In this document: positions 6,601-12,790 of the stretch, piece by piece
How positions within the stretch are numbered: the stretch's first letter is position 1
How the letters are laid out: each line of letters opens with the position of its first letter
Assembly (NCBI GenBank): GCA_904502045.1
Contig: CAJGEB010000016.1
Location: 1 to 13,306 of the forward strand
From: an uncultured Oscillospiraceae bacterium
GTDB lineage: Bacteria; Bacillota; Clostridia; Oscillospirales; Ruminococcaceae
Reading direction: 5' to 3'
Length of the DNA: 13,306 nt
Program-made: the position numbers and the translations under genes
Notes under the pieces: model-generated
Told to the model about the DNA's origin: nothing
Databases searched by the model: none
Seen by the model: only the letters and a program-made list of their open reading frames with translations

Positions 6601-7035
6601 TCAGCATCCTTGCGGAGCATCCGTTATATTCTCCTTACCTTTTATAAGGTCGGCTATCGTTGTGGAATCCACCACCTCGTCCACAGCCTGCTTTATCCTC
6701 TTCCACAGCTCTGCAGTGTAGCATCCTGCTATCTTCGGGCAATCGCCGCCCTCATCGGCACATTCCACCGGTGAAAGCGACCCTTCTGCCGCGCGCAGTA
6801 CGTCTCCTACCGATATTGCCTCAGGCGATTGTGTCAGCATATATCCTCCCGCGGCTCCTCTTGCACTTTTCACAAGTCCCGCCTTGGAAAGCAGTCCTAT
6901 TATATTCTCAAGATACTTCACACTGAGGTTCTGTCTTTCCGATATTTCCTTTACCGATACCGGACGCTCCTGCGCGTGAACCGCAAGGTCTATCATCAGC
7001 CGCAGTCCGTACCTTCCTTTAGACGATATTTTCAA
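6601..7035 (-). CDS. Rrf2-family transcriptional regulator with IscR-like cysteines
   Basis: DNA-binding regulator of 144 residues, normal for Rrf2 proteins. It has the canonical start MKISSKGRYGLRLM and a winged helix (about 25-66) with ISERQNLSVKYLENI as the recognition region and the wing RGAAGGYML. Three cysteines at 92, 99 and 105 sit where IscR ligates a [2Fe-2S] cluster (92, 98 and 104 in E. coli IscR); a fourth, C144, is the last residue. Sensing of Fe-S status, redox or sulfur is therefore plausible, in contrast to CymR-type members that lack this set. The start is TTG at 7035, overlapping the cca stop as TTGA, with GGGG 7 nt upstream, so translation is probably coupled to cca. Targets are unknown; ahcY directly downstream and the cysteine desulfurase at 12791 are candidates. 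Confidence 0.92.
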   Translation of the reverse strand: MKISSKGRYGLRLMIDLAVHAQERPVSVKEISERQNLSVKYLENIIGLLSKAGLVKSARGAAGGYMLTQSPEAISVGDVLRAAEGSLSPVECADEGGDCPKIAGCYTAELWKRIKQAVDEVVDSTTIADLIKGKENITDAPQGC

Positions 7036-8240
7036 GACAATACCCCTTTCGCAATTTCAAGTAATTTACCCTTTTCGTTCAGTTCGGGTTCCTCAATTAT
7101 TCTATCCAAAAGCACGTTTAATATTTTACCTATATTACAGCCCTCTGCGATACCCGCTTTTATGAGGTCGTCACCCTTTACCGCAAGTCCGCCGAGCGAA
7201 AACGCGTTACCCTCTTCAAGCTCCGCTTCAAGCGCAGCAATAAGTCCCGTTTTTTCGTCTTTAGCCTCCGAAAAGCAGTACAGCTCCTTCGTCAGCTCCT
7301 CGCCATACCTTCTCAGGTCCCTTCTTATTCCGTTTTTTTCATTACAGCACAGCTCATCCGCAAATCTCAATATATCAGCAGTACCTTTTAACACCCTGCT
7401 CGGACTTTTCAGCTTGCGCAGTAAGCTTTCCGCCTCATCGTACTGCATATTCCCGTAAAGAAGCGCCGCCAGCCGTACATTTAAAGTGTAACACGCCCTA
7501 TCAAGCATTACAAGATTTTCTTCTCGGAGCGTAATTTTGCCGAGTATTTCACCCATCACGCCGTCCTCCTGCATCAGCTTAAGCGCCTGTGCAGCATTCT
7601 TACCGAGCAGCAGCTTAAAGAGCTCTGCGCTTATCCTCTCCCGCGATATTTTACTCAGCAGCTTTGCAGATTTTCTTGCTCCGTCCCTTGATTTTTCCTC
7701 TATTTCAAATCCAAGCTCAGAGCAAAAGCGGTACATTCTCATTATCCTCAGCGCGTCCTCGGAAAATCGCTTTTCCGCATCTCCGACACAGCGCAGCACG
7801 CCGCTTTCGAGGTCCTTTTTGCCACCGAAAACATCCACAAGTCCCTTCTTGTCGCTGTAAGCCATCGCATTTATTGTAAAATCGCGGCGAGCTAAGTCCT
7901 CTTTTATATCAGAGGTAAACTCAACCTTCTCAGGATGTCGCGCATCTTTATACTCTCCGTCAAAGCGGTATGTGGTTATCTCGACGTTATTCCCTTCTTC
8001 AACTACCGTTTCGGTTCCGTGAGCTTCTCCGATATCAATAACCTTTCTGTCACTGAATATCCTTTTTATCTCGTCGGGAGATGCAGACGTTGTTACATCC
8101 CAGTCCTTCGGCTCCCGCCCCAAAAGTGAGTCCCTCACGCATCCGCCCACGGCGTACCCCTCGTACCCGCAGCTCTCAATACGCTCTATGATATTCGAAA
8201 TGTATTCCGGCAGCGTTACCTTTGCTTTTTCATCCGTCAT
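7032..8240 (-). CDS. cca: CCA-adding tRNA nucleotidyltransferase (class II)
   Basis: Adds or repairs the 3'-terminal CCA of tRNAs without a nucleic acid template. It has 402 residues, typical for bacterial class II enzymes. Visible motifs: the G-loop YAVGGCVRD (29-37), the metal-binding DWD (46-48), RRDFTINAMAY (118-128) for ribose recognition, and EDALR (161-165), the amino-acid template that selects CTP and ATP. CCA enzymes and poly(A) polymerases share these motifs; the intact EDxxR supports CCA addition, and context does not suggest otherwise. The C-terminal part is helical, with no metal-binding HD motif. The start overlaps the stop of the HD-protein gene as ATGA, and its own stop overlaps the rrf2 start, so this is the tightly coupled second gene of the operon. 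Confidence 0.93.
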   Translation of the reverse strand: MTDEKAKVTLPEYISNIIERIESCGYEGYAVGGCVRDSLLGREPKDWDVTTSASPDEIKRIFSDRKVIDIGEAHGTETVVEEGNNVEITTYRFDGEYKDARHPEKVEFTSDIKEDLARRDFTINAMAYSDKKGLVDVFGGKKDLESGVLRCVGDAEKRFSEDALRIMRMYRFCSELGFEIEEKSRDGARKSAKLLSKISRERISAELFKLLLGKNAAQALKLMQEDGVMGEILGKITLREENLVMLDRACYTLNVRLAALLYGNMQYDEAESLLRKLKSPSRVLKGTADILRFADELCCNEKNGIRRDLRRYGEELTKELYCFSEAKDEKTGLIAALEAELEEGNAFSLGGLAVKGDDLIKAGIAEGCNIGKILNVLLDRIIEEPELNEKGKLLEIAKGVLS

Positions 8241-8824
8241 TTTTTCAAATATCCTTTTTCTATCGAATCGTTAATTATAAACTCAGCCGCTTTCCACAAC
8301 TGCGGAGCCGACCTTTTCAGTATCTCGACCCGCTTGAATACCTTGCTTGAATCCACCTGGTCGCGAGCCCAGGAAGCTCCCTTCGTCATATAATTGTTGA
8401 GCAGCGGCTGGAGCCTGTCAAGTCCCGCCGCAAATGCCGCGTCCTTAGTTTCCATCGCATCAAATTCTTCCCACAGCTCCCTCAGCTCCTTACCCTGCTC
8501 CTCAGGCAAGCTCCCGAACAGCTTATCCGCCGCCTCATTTTCTCTCTGCGCCTTGGTCGCGTTACCCACTTCGTCATACGCAAAGGTATCTCCCGCGTAT
8601 ATCTCAACTAAATCGTGGATTATCGCCATTTTCATCACCCTGCCGATATCCACTCCCGCCTCGCCCGCGTACTCCTCAAGCAGCATTGCCATTAAAGCCA
8701 AATGCCACGAGTGCTCCGCATCGTTCTCACGCCTTGAACCGTCCGCAAGGGTAGTACGCCTGAATATATTCTTCGCACCGTCAGCCGTTATTATAAATTG
8801 TAATTGCTTTTCCAATCTATCCAT
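8237..8824 (-). CDS. HD-domain phosphohydrolase, YfbR/HDDC2-like 5'-nucleotidase
   Basis: Probable metal-dependent nucleoside 5'-monophosphatase, 195 residues (YfbR of E. coli has 199). All residues expected for the metal site and catalysis are visible: H38 in NDAEHSW, H70-D71 in AIIHDLVEIYAGD, E74, D79, and D136 in GLDRLQ. The region LPEEQGKELRELWEEF resembles the eukaryotic HDDC2 proteins. YfbR acts on deoxyribonucleoside monophosphates; the exact substrate here cannot be read from the sequence. The ATG start has GGAG 8 nt upstream. It is the first gene of the operon with cca, rrf2 and ahcY and overlaps cca by 4 nt. A nucleotide salvage or housekeeping role is likely. Confidence 0.88.
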   Translation of the reverse strand: MDRLEKQLQFIITADGAKNIFRRTTLADGSRRENDAEHSWHLALMAMLLEEYAGEAGVDIGRVMKMAIIHDLVEIYAGDTFAYDEVGNATKAQRENEAADKLFGSLPEEQGKELRELWEEFDAMETKDAAFAAGLDRLQPLLNNYMTKGASWARDQVDSSKVFKRVEILKRSAPQLWKAAEFIINDSIEKGYLKK

Positions 8825-8853
8825 ATCTCATTCTCCGTTACATTATTTCCTCT

Positions 8854-8882
8854 ATTTTACATCATTTTTTCAAAAATTACAA
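8854..8882 (-). promoter_or_regulatory. Predicted promoter of the HD-cca-rrf2-ahcY operon
   Basis: Minus strand: TTGTAA (8877-8882), 17-bp spacer, TAAAAT (8854-8859). The predicted start near 8847 leaves a leader of about 22 nt with GGAG before the ATG at 8824. No other likely promoter is seen in the genes downstream, which overlap or lie 19 nt apart. Confidence 0.55.
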
Positions 8883-8912
8883 GAGCATACCAACTTTCTT
8901 TCGCTTTCGCTC

Positions 8913-8941
8913 TTTACTTTTCGGCAATGTGGTTTTATAAT
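8913..8941 (+). promoter_or_regulatory. Predicted promoter of aspS
   Basis: TTTACT (8913-8918), 17-bp spacer, perfect TATAAT (8936-8941). The start near 8948 leaves a leader of about 26 nt, with GAGAGGGG 6 nt before the ATG. This is too short for the T-box leader found on many Firmicute aminoacyl-tRNA synthetase genes. It is divergent from the operon promoter at 8854-8882, with 30 bp between the two -35 elements. Confidence 0.7.
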
Positions 8942-8973
8942 AAATAATATATTTTTAACGAGAGGGGTATATT

Positions 8974-10761
8974 ATGCCGGACTCTATAAAGGGACTGCGC
9001 CGCTCACACTATTCGCTTGAGCTTTCAGCGAATAATATCGGTGATACCGTCACAGTCGCAGGATTTGTTCAAAAGTGCCGTAACCTCGGTGCTATTATCT
9101 TCGCCGATCTCAGAGATCGCACCGGAATCGTTCAACTCGCCTTCGATAGTGCAAGCGATCCCGAAATTTTCGAAAAAGCCTCAACTATCAGAAGCGAATT
9201 CGTTTTGATGGCAAAGGGTGTTGTTCGCAAGCGCGAATCGGTAAACCGCGATATTCCCACGGGTGATATCGAAATTTTTGTTACCGATCTCCGTATCGTT
9301 TCAAAAGCGGAAACGACTCCTTTTGAGATAGTGGAAAACTCCAACGTAAAGGACGAGCTCCGTCTGAAATACCGTTATCTTGATCTTCGCCGCAGTAATC
9401 TTCAGCGCAATCTGATCATGCGCCACGAGATCGCCCGTACCGCAAGAGAATACTTTTACGATAACGGATTTTTAGAGATAGAAACTCCGATGATGATGCG
9501 TTCTACTCCCGAAGGCGCAAGAGATTACCTTGTTCCTTCAAGAGTACACAAGGGCTCCTTCTACGCACTGCCGCAATCCCCGCAGATATATAAGCAGCTG
9601 CTTATGGTTGCGGGATACGACAGATACATTCAGCTTGCAAGATGCTTCAGAGATGAGGATCTCCGCGCAGACAGACAGCCCGAGTTTACTCAAATAGACC
9701 TTGAGATGTCCTTCGTTGATATCGACGATATTTTGGAGTGTATCGAAGGCTTCGTAGGTGTACTTTTCAAAAAGGTACTCGGGAAGGATATTCCGCTTCC
9801 CATTCAGCGTCTGACTTATAACGAGGCTATGGAGCGTTACGGCTCCGACAAACCCGATACCCGTTTCGGAATGGAGATAACGGATATCTCCGACCTTGTA
9901 AAAGATTGCGGATTTTCGGTATTTTCCGATGCTGTTGCCAGCGGCGGAAGCGTACGCTGCATAGTAGCTAAAAAAGCCGCTAACACCTTAACTCGCAAGG
10001 AGATAGACAAGCTCACCGAGCACGCCCGCGGAATCGGAGCTAAAGGTCTTGCTTACATCCGTTACGTTGACGATGCTCCTTCTTATTCCTTCTCGAAATT
10101 CATCTCCGCCGAGGAGCTCGCTCCAATTCTCGACCGTATCGGCTGCGAAAAGGGCGACGTTGCTCTCATTGTCGCGGATAAGAATAAAGTTACTCTCCCC
10201 GTTTTGGGAGCGCTTCGTTTAATCGTTGCTAAGAAGCTCGATATCATTCCCGATCAGTTTAATTTCCTGTGGATAACCGAGTTCCCCTTCTTTGAGTGGG
10301 ATGACGAGTCGCAAAGCTTCCTTGCGATGCATCACCCCTTTACTATGCCGCTTGAAGAGTGCTTACCTATGCTCGAGTCGGATCCCGCCTCTGTTCGCGC
10401 AAAGGCGTACGACTTGGTGCTCAACGGCGTTGAGCTTTGTTCCGGTTCTATAAGAATTTCCGATCCTGAGCTTCAGCAGAAGATGTTCTCGCTGCTGGGA
10501 CTTTCCGATGAGGAGATAAAGGCAAAGTTCGGATTCCTCGTCGAAGCCTACAGATACGCATCTCCTCCTCACGGCGGAGCAGGTATCGGACTCGACAGAC
10601 TCGCGATGGTCATGTGCGGAGCCGACAGCTTGCGCGACGTTATTGCCTTCCCGAAGGTACAAAACGCAAGCGAGCTTATGTCGGAGTGCCCCTCTACCGT
10701 CGATCAGAAGAGTCTTGACGATTTGGGTATTGCAATCGTTGTCAATAAAGAGGATGAATAA
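8974..10761 (+). CDS. aspS: Aspartyl-tRNA synthetase, bacterial type
   Basis: Charges tRNA-Asp with aspartate in the cytosol. At 595 residues it matches full-length bacterial AspRS. In order: the OB-fold anticodon-binding domain (about 1-110, with FADLRDRTGIVQ); the class II catalytic core starting with the motif 1 region (FLEIETPMM, 166-174); motif 2 (RCFRDEDLRADRQPEFTQ, 223-240); the bacterial GAD insertion (about 300-420); and motif 3 (GIGLDRL, 537-543). L38 in CRNLGA corresponds to the leucine of discriminating enzymes such as that of E. coli, whereas non-discriminating enzymes often carry histidine there. That hints at charging only tRNA-Asp, but one residue does not settle it. It is transcribed alone, with a promoter just upstream and a terminator just downstream. 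Confidence 0.97.
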   Translation: MPDSIKGLRRSHYSLELSANNIGDTVTVAGFVQKCRNLGAIIFADLRDRTGIVQLAFDSASDPEIFEKASTIRSEFVLMAKGVVRKRESVNRDIPTGDIEIFVTDLRIVSKAETTPFEIVENSNVKDELRLKYRYLDLRRSNLQRNLIMRHEIARTAREYFYDNGFLEIETPMMMRSTPEGARDYLVPSRVHKGSFYALPQSPQIYKQLLMVAGYDRYIQLARCFRDEDLRADRQPEFTQIDLEMSFVDIDDILECIEGFVGVLFKKVLGKDIPLPIQRLTYNEAMERYGSDKPDTRFGMEITDISDLVKDCGFSVFSDAVASGGSVRCIVAKKAANTLTRKEIDKLTEHARGIGAKGLAYIRYVDDAPSYSFSKFISAEELAPILDRIGCEKGDVALIVADKNKVTLPVLGALRLIVAKKLDIIPDQFNFLWITEFPFFEWDDESQSFLAMHHPFTMPLEECLPMLESDPASVRAKAYDLVLNGVELCSGSIRISDPELQQKMFSLLGLSDEEIKAKFGFLVEAYRYASPPHGGAGIGLDRLAMVMCGADSLRDVIAFPKVQNASELMSECPSTVDQKSLDDLGIAIVVNKEDE

Positions 10762-10767
10762 TTTTAA

Positions 10768-10801
10768 ACGGCACGGTCTTCACACCGTGCCGTAATTTTT
10801 T
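10768..10801. terminator. Bidirectional intrinsic terminator between aspS and the convergent membrane gene
   Basis: ACGGCACGGT (10768-10777) pairs perfectly with ACCGTGCCGT (10784-10793) around a 6-nt loop, followed by six T (10796-10801) on the plus strand. On the minus strand the same stem is preceded by the stop of the 127-residue gene and followed by TTTAAAATT, so it can serve both converging genes. Confidence 0.92.
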
Positions 10802-11183
10802 ACTTTTTCCCGCCGAATAAAAATTTCCTTACCAGAAATACTGCGGCGTAATAAATCGGAATACTGATAAATATCAAGGCTCCCCAAAGCCACGCACCGC
10901 TTAAAAATCCCACCAGGAGATACGCTGCCGCGGCAAGCATCCATATCCAAAATTCATACGGATTTTTATGTATTATCGCCTTCACAAGAGAATCATGCAC
11001 GGGTATCGTCAGCACTATTACCCACGTCGGATGCAGCAGTCCTTTAGCAATTACCAATATAATCAAAACCGCCGCAACAAGAGCGGGATATATCACCGTA
11101 AGCTTCCGGTCAAGTACCTCTTCCCCGTCCTCGTCATAGCTTACCAGCGGATTAAATTTCCTATTTTCCTCCACATCTCTCAC
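10800..11183 (-). CDS. Four-helix integral membrane protein, function unknown
   Basis: A 127-residue protein: an acidic cytoplasmic head (residues 1-26) followed by four hydrophobic segments, about 28-49, 51-68, 77-95 and 97-120, ending in a basic tail. The two helix pairs resemble each other: GLLHPTWVIVLTIPVHDSLV in the first and GAWLWGALIFISIPIYYAAV in the second share an aromatic-rich entry and an IP turn, suggesting an old internal duplication. Similar W-x-x-x-x-L-x-I-P membrane repeats occur in uncharacterised Firmicute membrane proteins, sometimes fused to HTH domains; no HTH domain is present here. The start is GTG at 11183 with AGGA 5 nt upstream. It has its own strong promoter and a terminator at its 3' end, so it is a single-gene unit. 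I cannot assign a function. Confidence 0.8.
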   Translation of the reverse strand: MRDVEENRKFNPLVSYDEDGEEVLDRKLTVIYPALVAAVLIILVIAKGLLHPTWVIVLTIPVHDSLVKAIIHKNPYEFWIWMLAAAAYLLVGFLSGAWLWGALIFISIPIYYAAVFLVRKFLFGGKK

Positions 11184-11192
11184 TCTTTTCCT

Positions 11193-11235
11193 AAAAATAT
11201 CGGAAGATAACGCCGCTTTGACGCCTCTTCCGATA
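11193..11235 (-). terminator. Intrinsic terminator of ypeB
   Basis: Minus strand: TATCGGAAGA (11226-11235) pairs perfectly with TCTTCCGATA (11198-11207) around an 18-nt loop, followed by five T (11193-11197). The large loop makes it weaker than a compact terminator. Its 5' arm overlaps the -10 element and start point of the next gene. Confidence 0.65.
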
Positions 11236-11263
11236 GTATAATAGTAAATTATGAATTTTTCAA
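11235..11263 (-). promoter_or_regulatory. Sigma-A promoter of the four-helix membrane protein gene
   Basis: Minus strand: TTGAAA (11258-11263), 17-bp spacer, TATACT (11235-11240). The start point should be near 11228, about 45 nt before the GTG start. A transcript starting there keeps only about three bases of the 5' arm of the ypeB terminator. Confidence 0.7.
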
Positions 11264-11274
11264 CATCACTTTTG

Positions 11275-12633
11275 TTATTTTGTTAAGCTTCCGTTTTCAT
11301 TTTCTATAAGCAGTAATATATCCGCCTCTGCTCCCGAAACGACGTCTATATATACAAGCGCTTTTTCATTCTCAAAGCCTTTGCACAAAAATTCATAAAC
11401 ATAGCTTTCATATTTTCCGCTTGTGGGGATTACCGCAGGCTTGAAGGACTGTACCTCAAGATACGGACTGAGCTTTGCCTGCGCCTCTTCTACACTTATC
11501 TCTGCAGTCGGAAGTTCTCTGTCTTCGTGGTTCATTATAAATCCGCGTGCGTCAAGCGCTATTATTTCACCGTTATCCATAGCTACACTCACTTTGATAA
11601 GGTCGGTGTAGCAGGTAACCCCATCCTGAATATACGCAAAGTTAATCGTCAGCACTCCTCTTGATTCCTCGTAATAAGTCACTCCCATCGAAGTGTACGC
11701 TATCTCATCCAAATATCTCTTCGCTATCTCCACCGCATCGGTACGGCTTATTTTTTCTTCCCCGATCTCACGCGAATTGATCAAATAACTCAAAAATCCG
11801 CCCGCTTTTGTAAATGCTACCATTCTTTCTCCGCTTTTATCGGTAAAAACATAAGAAGGCATATTTGATACCTCAAGCTCAGCACCTCCGAGCTCATCGC
11901 TTTTTATCTGAAGTATCGTCGATGCGGATCCCCTTGCTCCCTCTTCATTTATCTCGCCCACTCCTTCGGTAAGCTTCGGAGTACTGTCTAAAATGTGGTC
12001 GGAAAAAGGTCCGTCGTAGATGAGAGTAAGCGTGGACTCCATACCGTCCTCCAGCTCGGTAAATCCGTCGGTAACGCTTTCAACGTCGCCGGAAAGCTCA
12101 GCTTCCCTCAGCGCGCTCCAGTAGCTCTTACCGCCCAGCGCAGCCGTATTATTTATATCCCTTTCAAGAAAAACAATCTGCTGCGAGAGCTTTTCCGCAG
12201 TTTCCGACAGCTCAAGCAAATTATTGCGCTCCTCGTCACTCAAGGTGTGCCCCAGCGCGACCTTATTGGAAATACTCATTGCGTAATCTCCGACCTGAGA
12301 TAAAAATTTGTGAGTATTTTCAAGGCGCTCTAGCGATATCGGAAGCTCTGCAAGTGCAGCTTTCGCAAGTGCTGCCTCCTTCCACAGCTCCGCCGACAGC
12401 TTCGCAAACTGGGTCGGACTCGCTGCATATACTCCCTTTGCAAGTGCCGTTTCCATATTACTGATATTTGCCGCAAGCTCCGTCAGCGCCCTCTGGTACC
12501 CCGTTTCGATCTCATACTGATACTTCTCGATCTTCATCGTCTTTTGATAAAGCATTCCTATGAGTACAAGCACAACGGCAATAACAAAAGTCCAAACCCG
12601 TATCATAGGCCTTCTTTTTACACGAATATGCAT
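11275..12633 (-). CDS. ypeB: Spore germination protein YpeB
   Basis: Needed in spores to localise and stabilise the cortex-lytic enzyme SleB, acting at the forespore inner membrane. It has 452 residues, against 450 in B. subtilis. A basic start is followed by a membrane anchor (residues 11-29). Then comes a helical N-terminal domain (about 35-195) with the family pattern GYQRALTEL and later LSQVGDYAMSIS. The family signature LIYDGPFSDHI lies at 204-214. Three PepSY-type repeats follow, at about 230-290, 295-365 and 378-445. The ATG at 12633 has GGAAG 7 nt upstream. In Bacillus the gene follows sleB in one operon; here the upstream gene is a divergent cysteine desulfurase and no sleB is seen. 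A possible sigma-G promoter precedes it. Confidence 0.92.
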   Translation of the reverse strand: MHIRVKRRPMIRVWTFVIAVVLVLIGMLYQKTMKIEKYQYEIETGYQRALTELAANISNMETALAKGVYAASPTQFAKLSAELWKEAALAKAALAELPISLERLENTHKFLSQVGDYAMSISNKVALGHTLSDEERNNLLELSETAEKLSQQIVFLERDINNTAALGGKSYWSALREAELSGDVESVTDGFTELEDGMESTLTLIYDGPFSDHILDSTPKLTEGVGEINEEGARGSASTILQIKSDELGGAELEVSNMPSYVFTDKSGERMVAFTKAGGFLSYLINSREIGEEKISRTDAVEIAKRYLDEIAYTSMGVTYYEESRGVLTINFAYIQDGVTCYTDLIKVSVAMDNGEIIALDARGFIMNHEDRELPTAEISVEEAQAKLSPYLEVQSFKPAVIPTSGKYESYVYEFLCKGFENEKALVYIDVVSGAEADILLLIENENGSLTK

Positions 12634-12689
12634 AATTTTACTTCCTTTCTTTTTTCGTCCTGTTCTCCTAATATTCCCTTTTATTTTAA

Positions 12690-12717
12690 TATTATGTTAA
12701 AATATTTTATTTTATTT
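12690..12717 (-). promoter_or_regulatory. Possible sigma-G promoter of ypeB
   Basis: CATAATA (12690-12696) matches the forespore sigma-G -10 pattern CATnnTA. AAATA (12713-12717), 16 bp upstream, resembles the -35 pattern GHATR without its leading G. Forespore expression is expected for YpeB, but the region is very AT-rich, so a chance match is possible. Confidence 0.4.
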
Positions 12718-12744
12718 GAAATCAGAGAAGGAATGTAGTATAAT
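12716..12744 (+). promoter_or_regulatory. Sigma-A promoter of the cysteine desulfurase gene
   Basis: TTGAAA (12716-12721), 17-bp spacer, perfect TATAAT (12739-12744). The start near 12751 gives a leader of about 40 nt. The -35 element abuts and partly overlaps the proposed -35 element of the divergent ypeB promoter. Confidence 0.8.
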
Positions 12745-12790
12745 TAATAAATCATGGGGGCGTGTACCCTTATATAAAGGATGGTTTCTT

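Noticed and set aside
6582..6620. Longer version of ahcY starting at ATG 6620
   Set aside because: It would overlap rrf2 and lacks a Shine-Dalgarno; the extra residues (LRKDADEKGFGE) do not match the family, while ATG 6581 has a good site.
8394..9020. Long plus-strand frame opposite the HD-domain gene and running into aspS
   Set aside because: A shadow of the minus-strand HD gene: Ser/Leu-rich, no ribosome binding site, and it overlaps the aspS promoter and start.
11220..11229. GACGCCTCTT here is identical to a 10-mer at 5277-5286 upstream of the small gene
   Set aside because: A single shared 10-mer between intergenic regions of this total size is about what chance gives, and its position relative to the two promoters differs.
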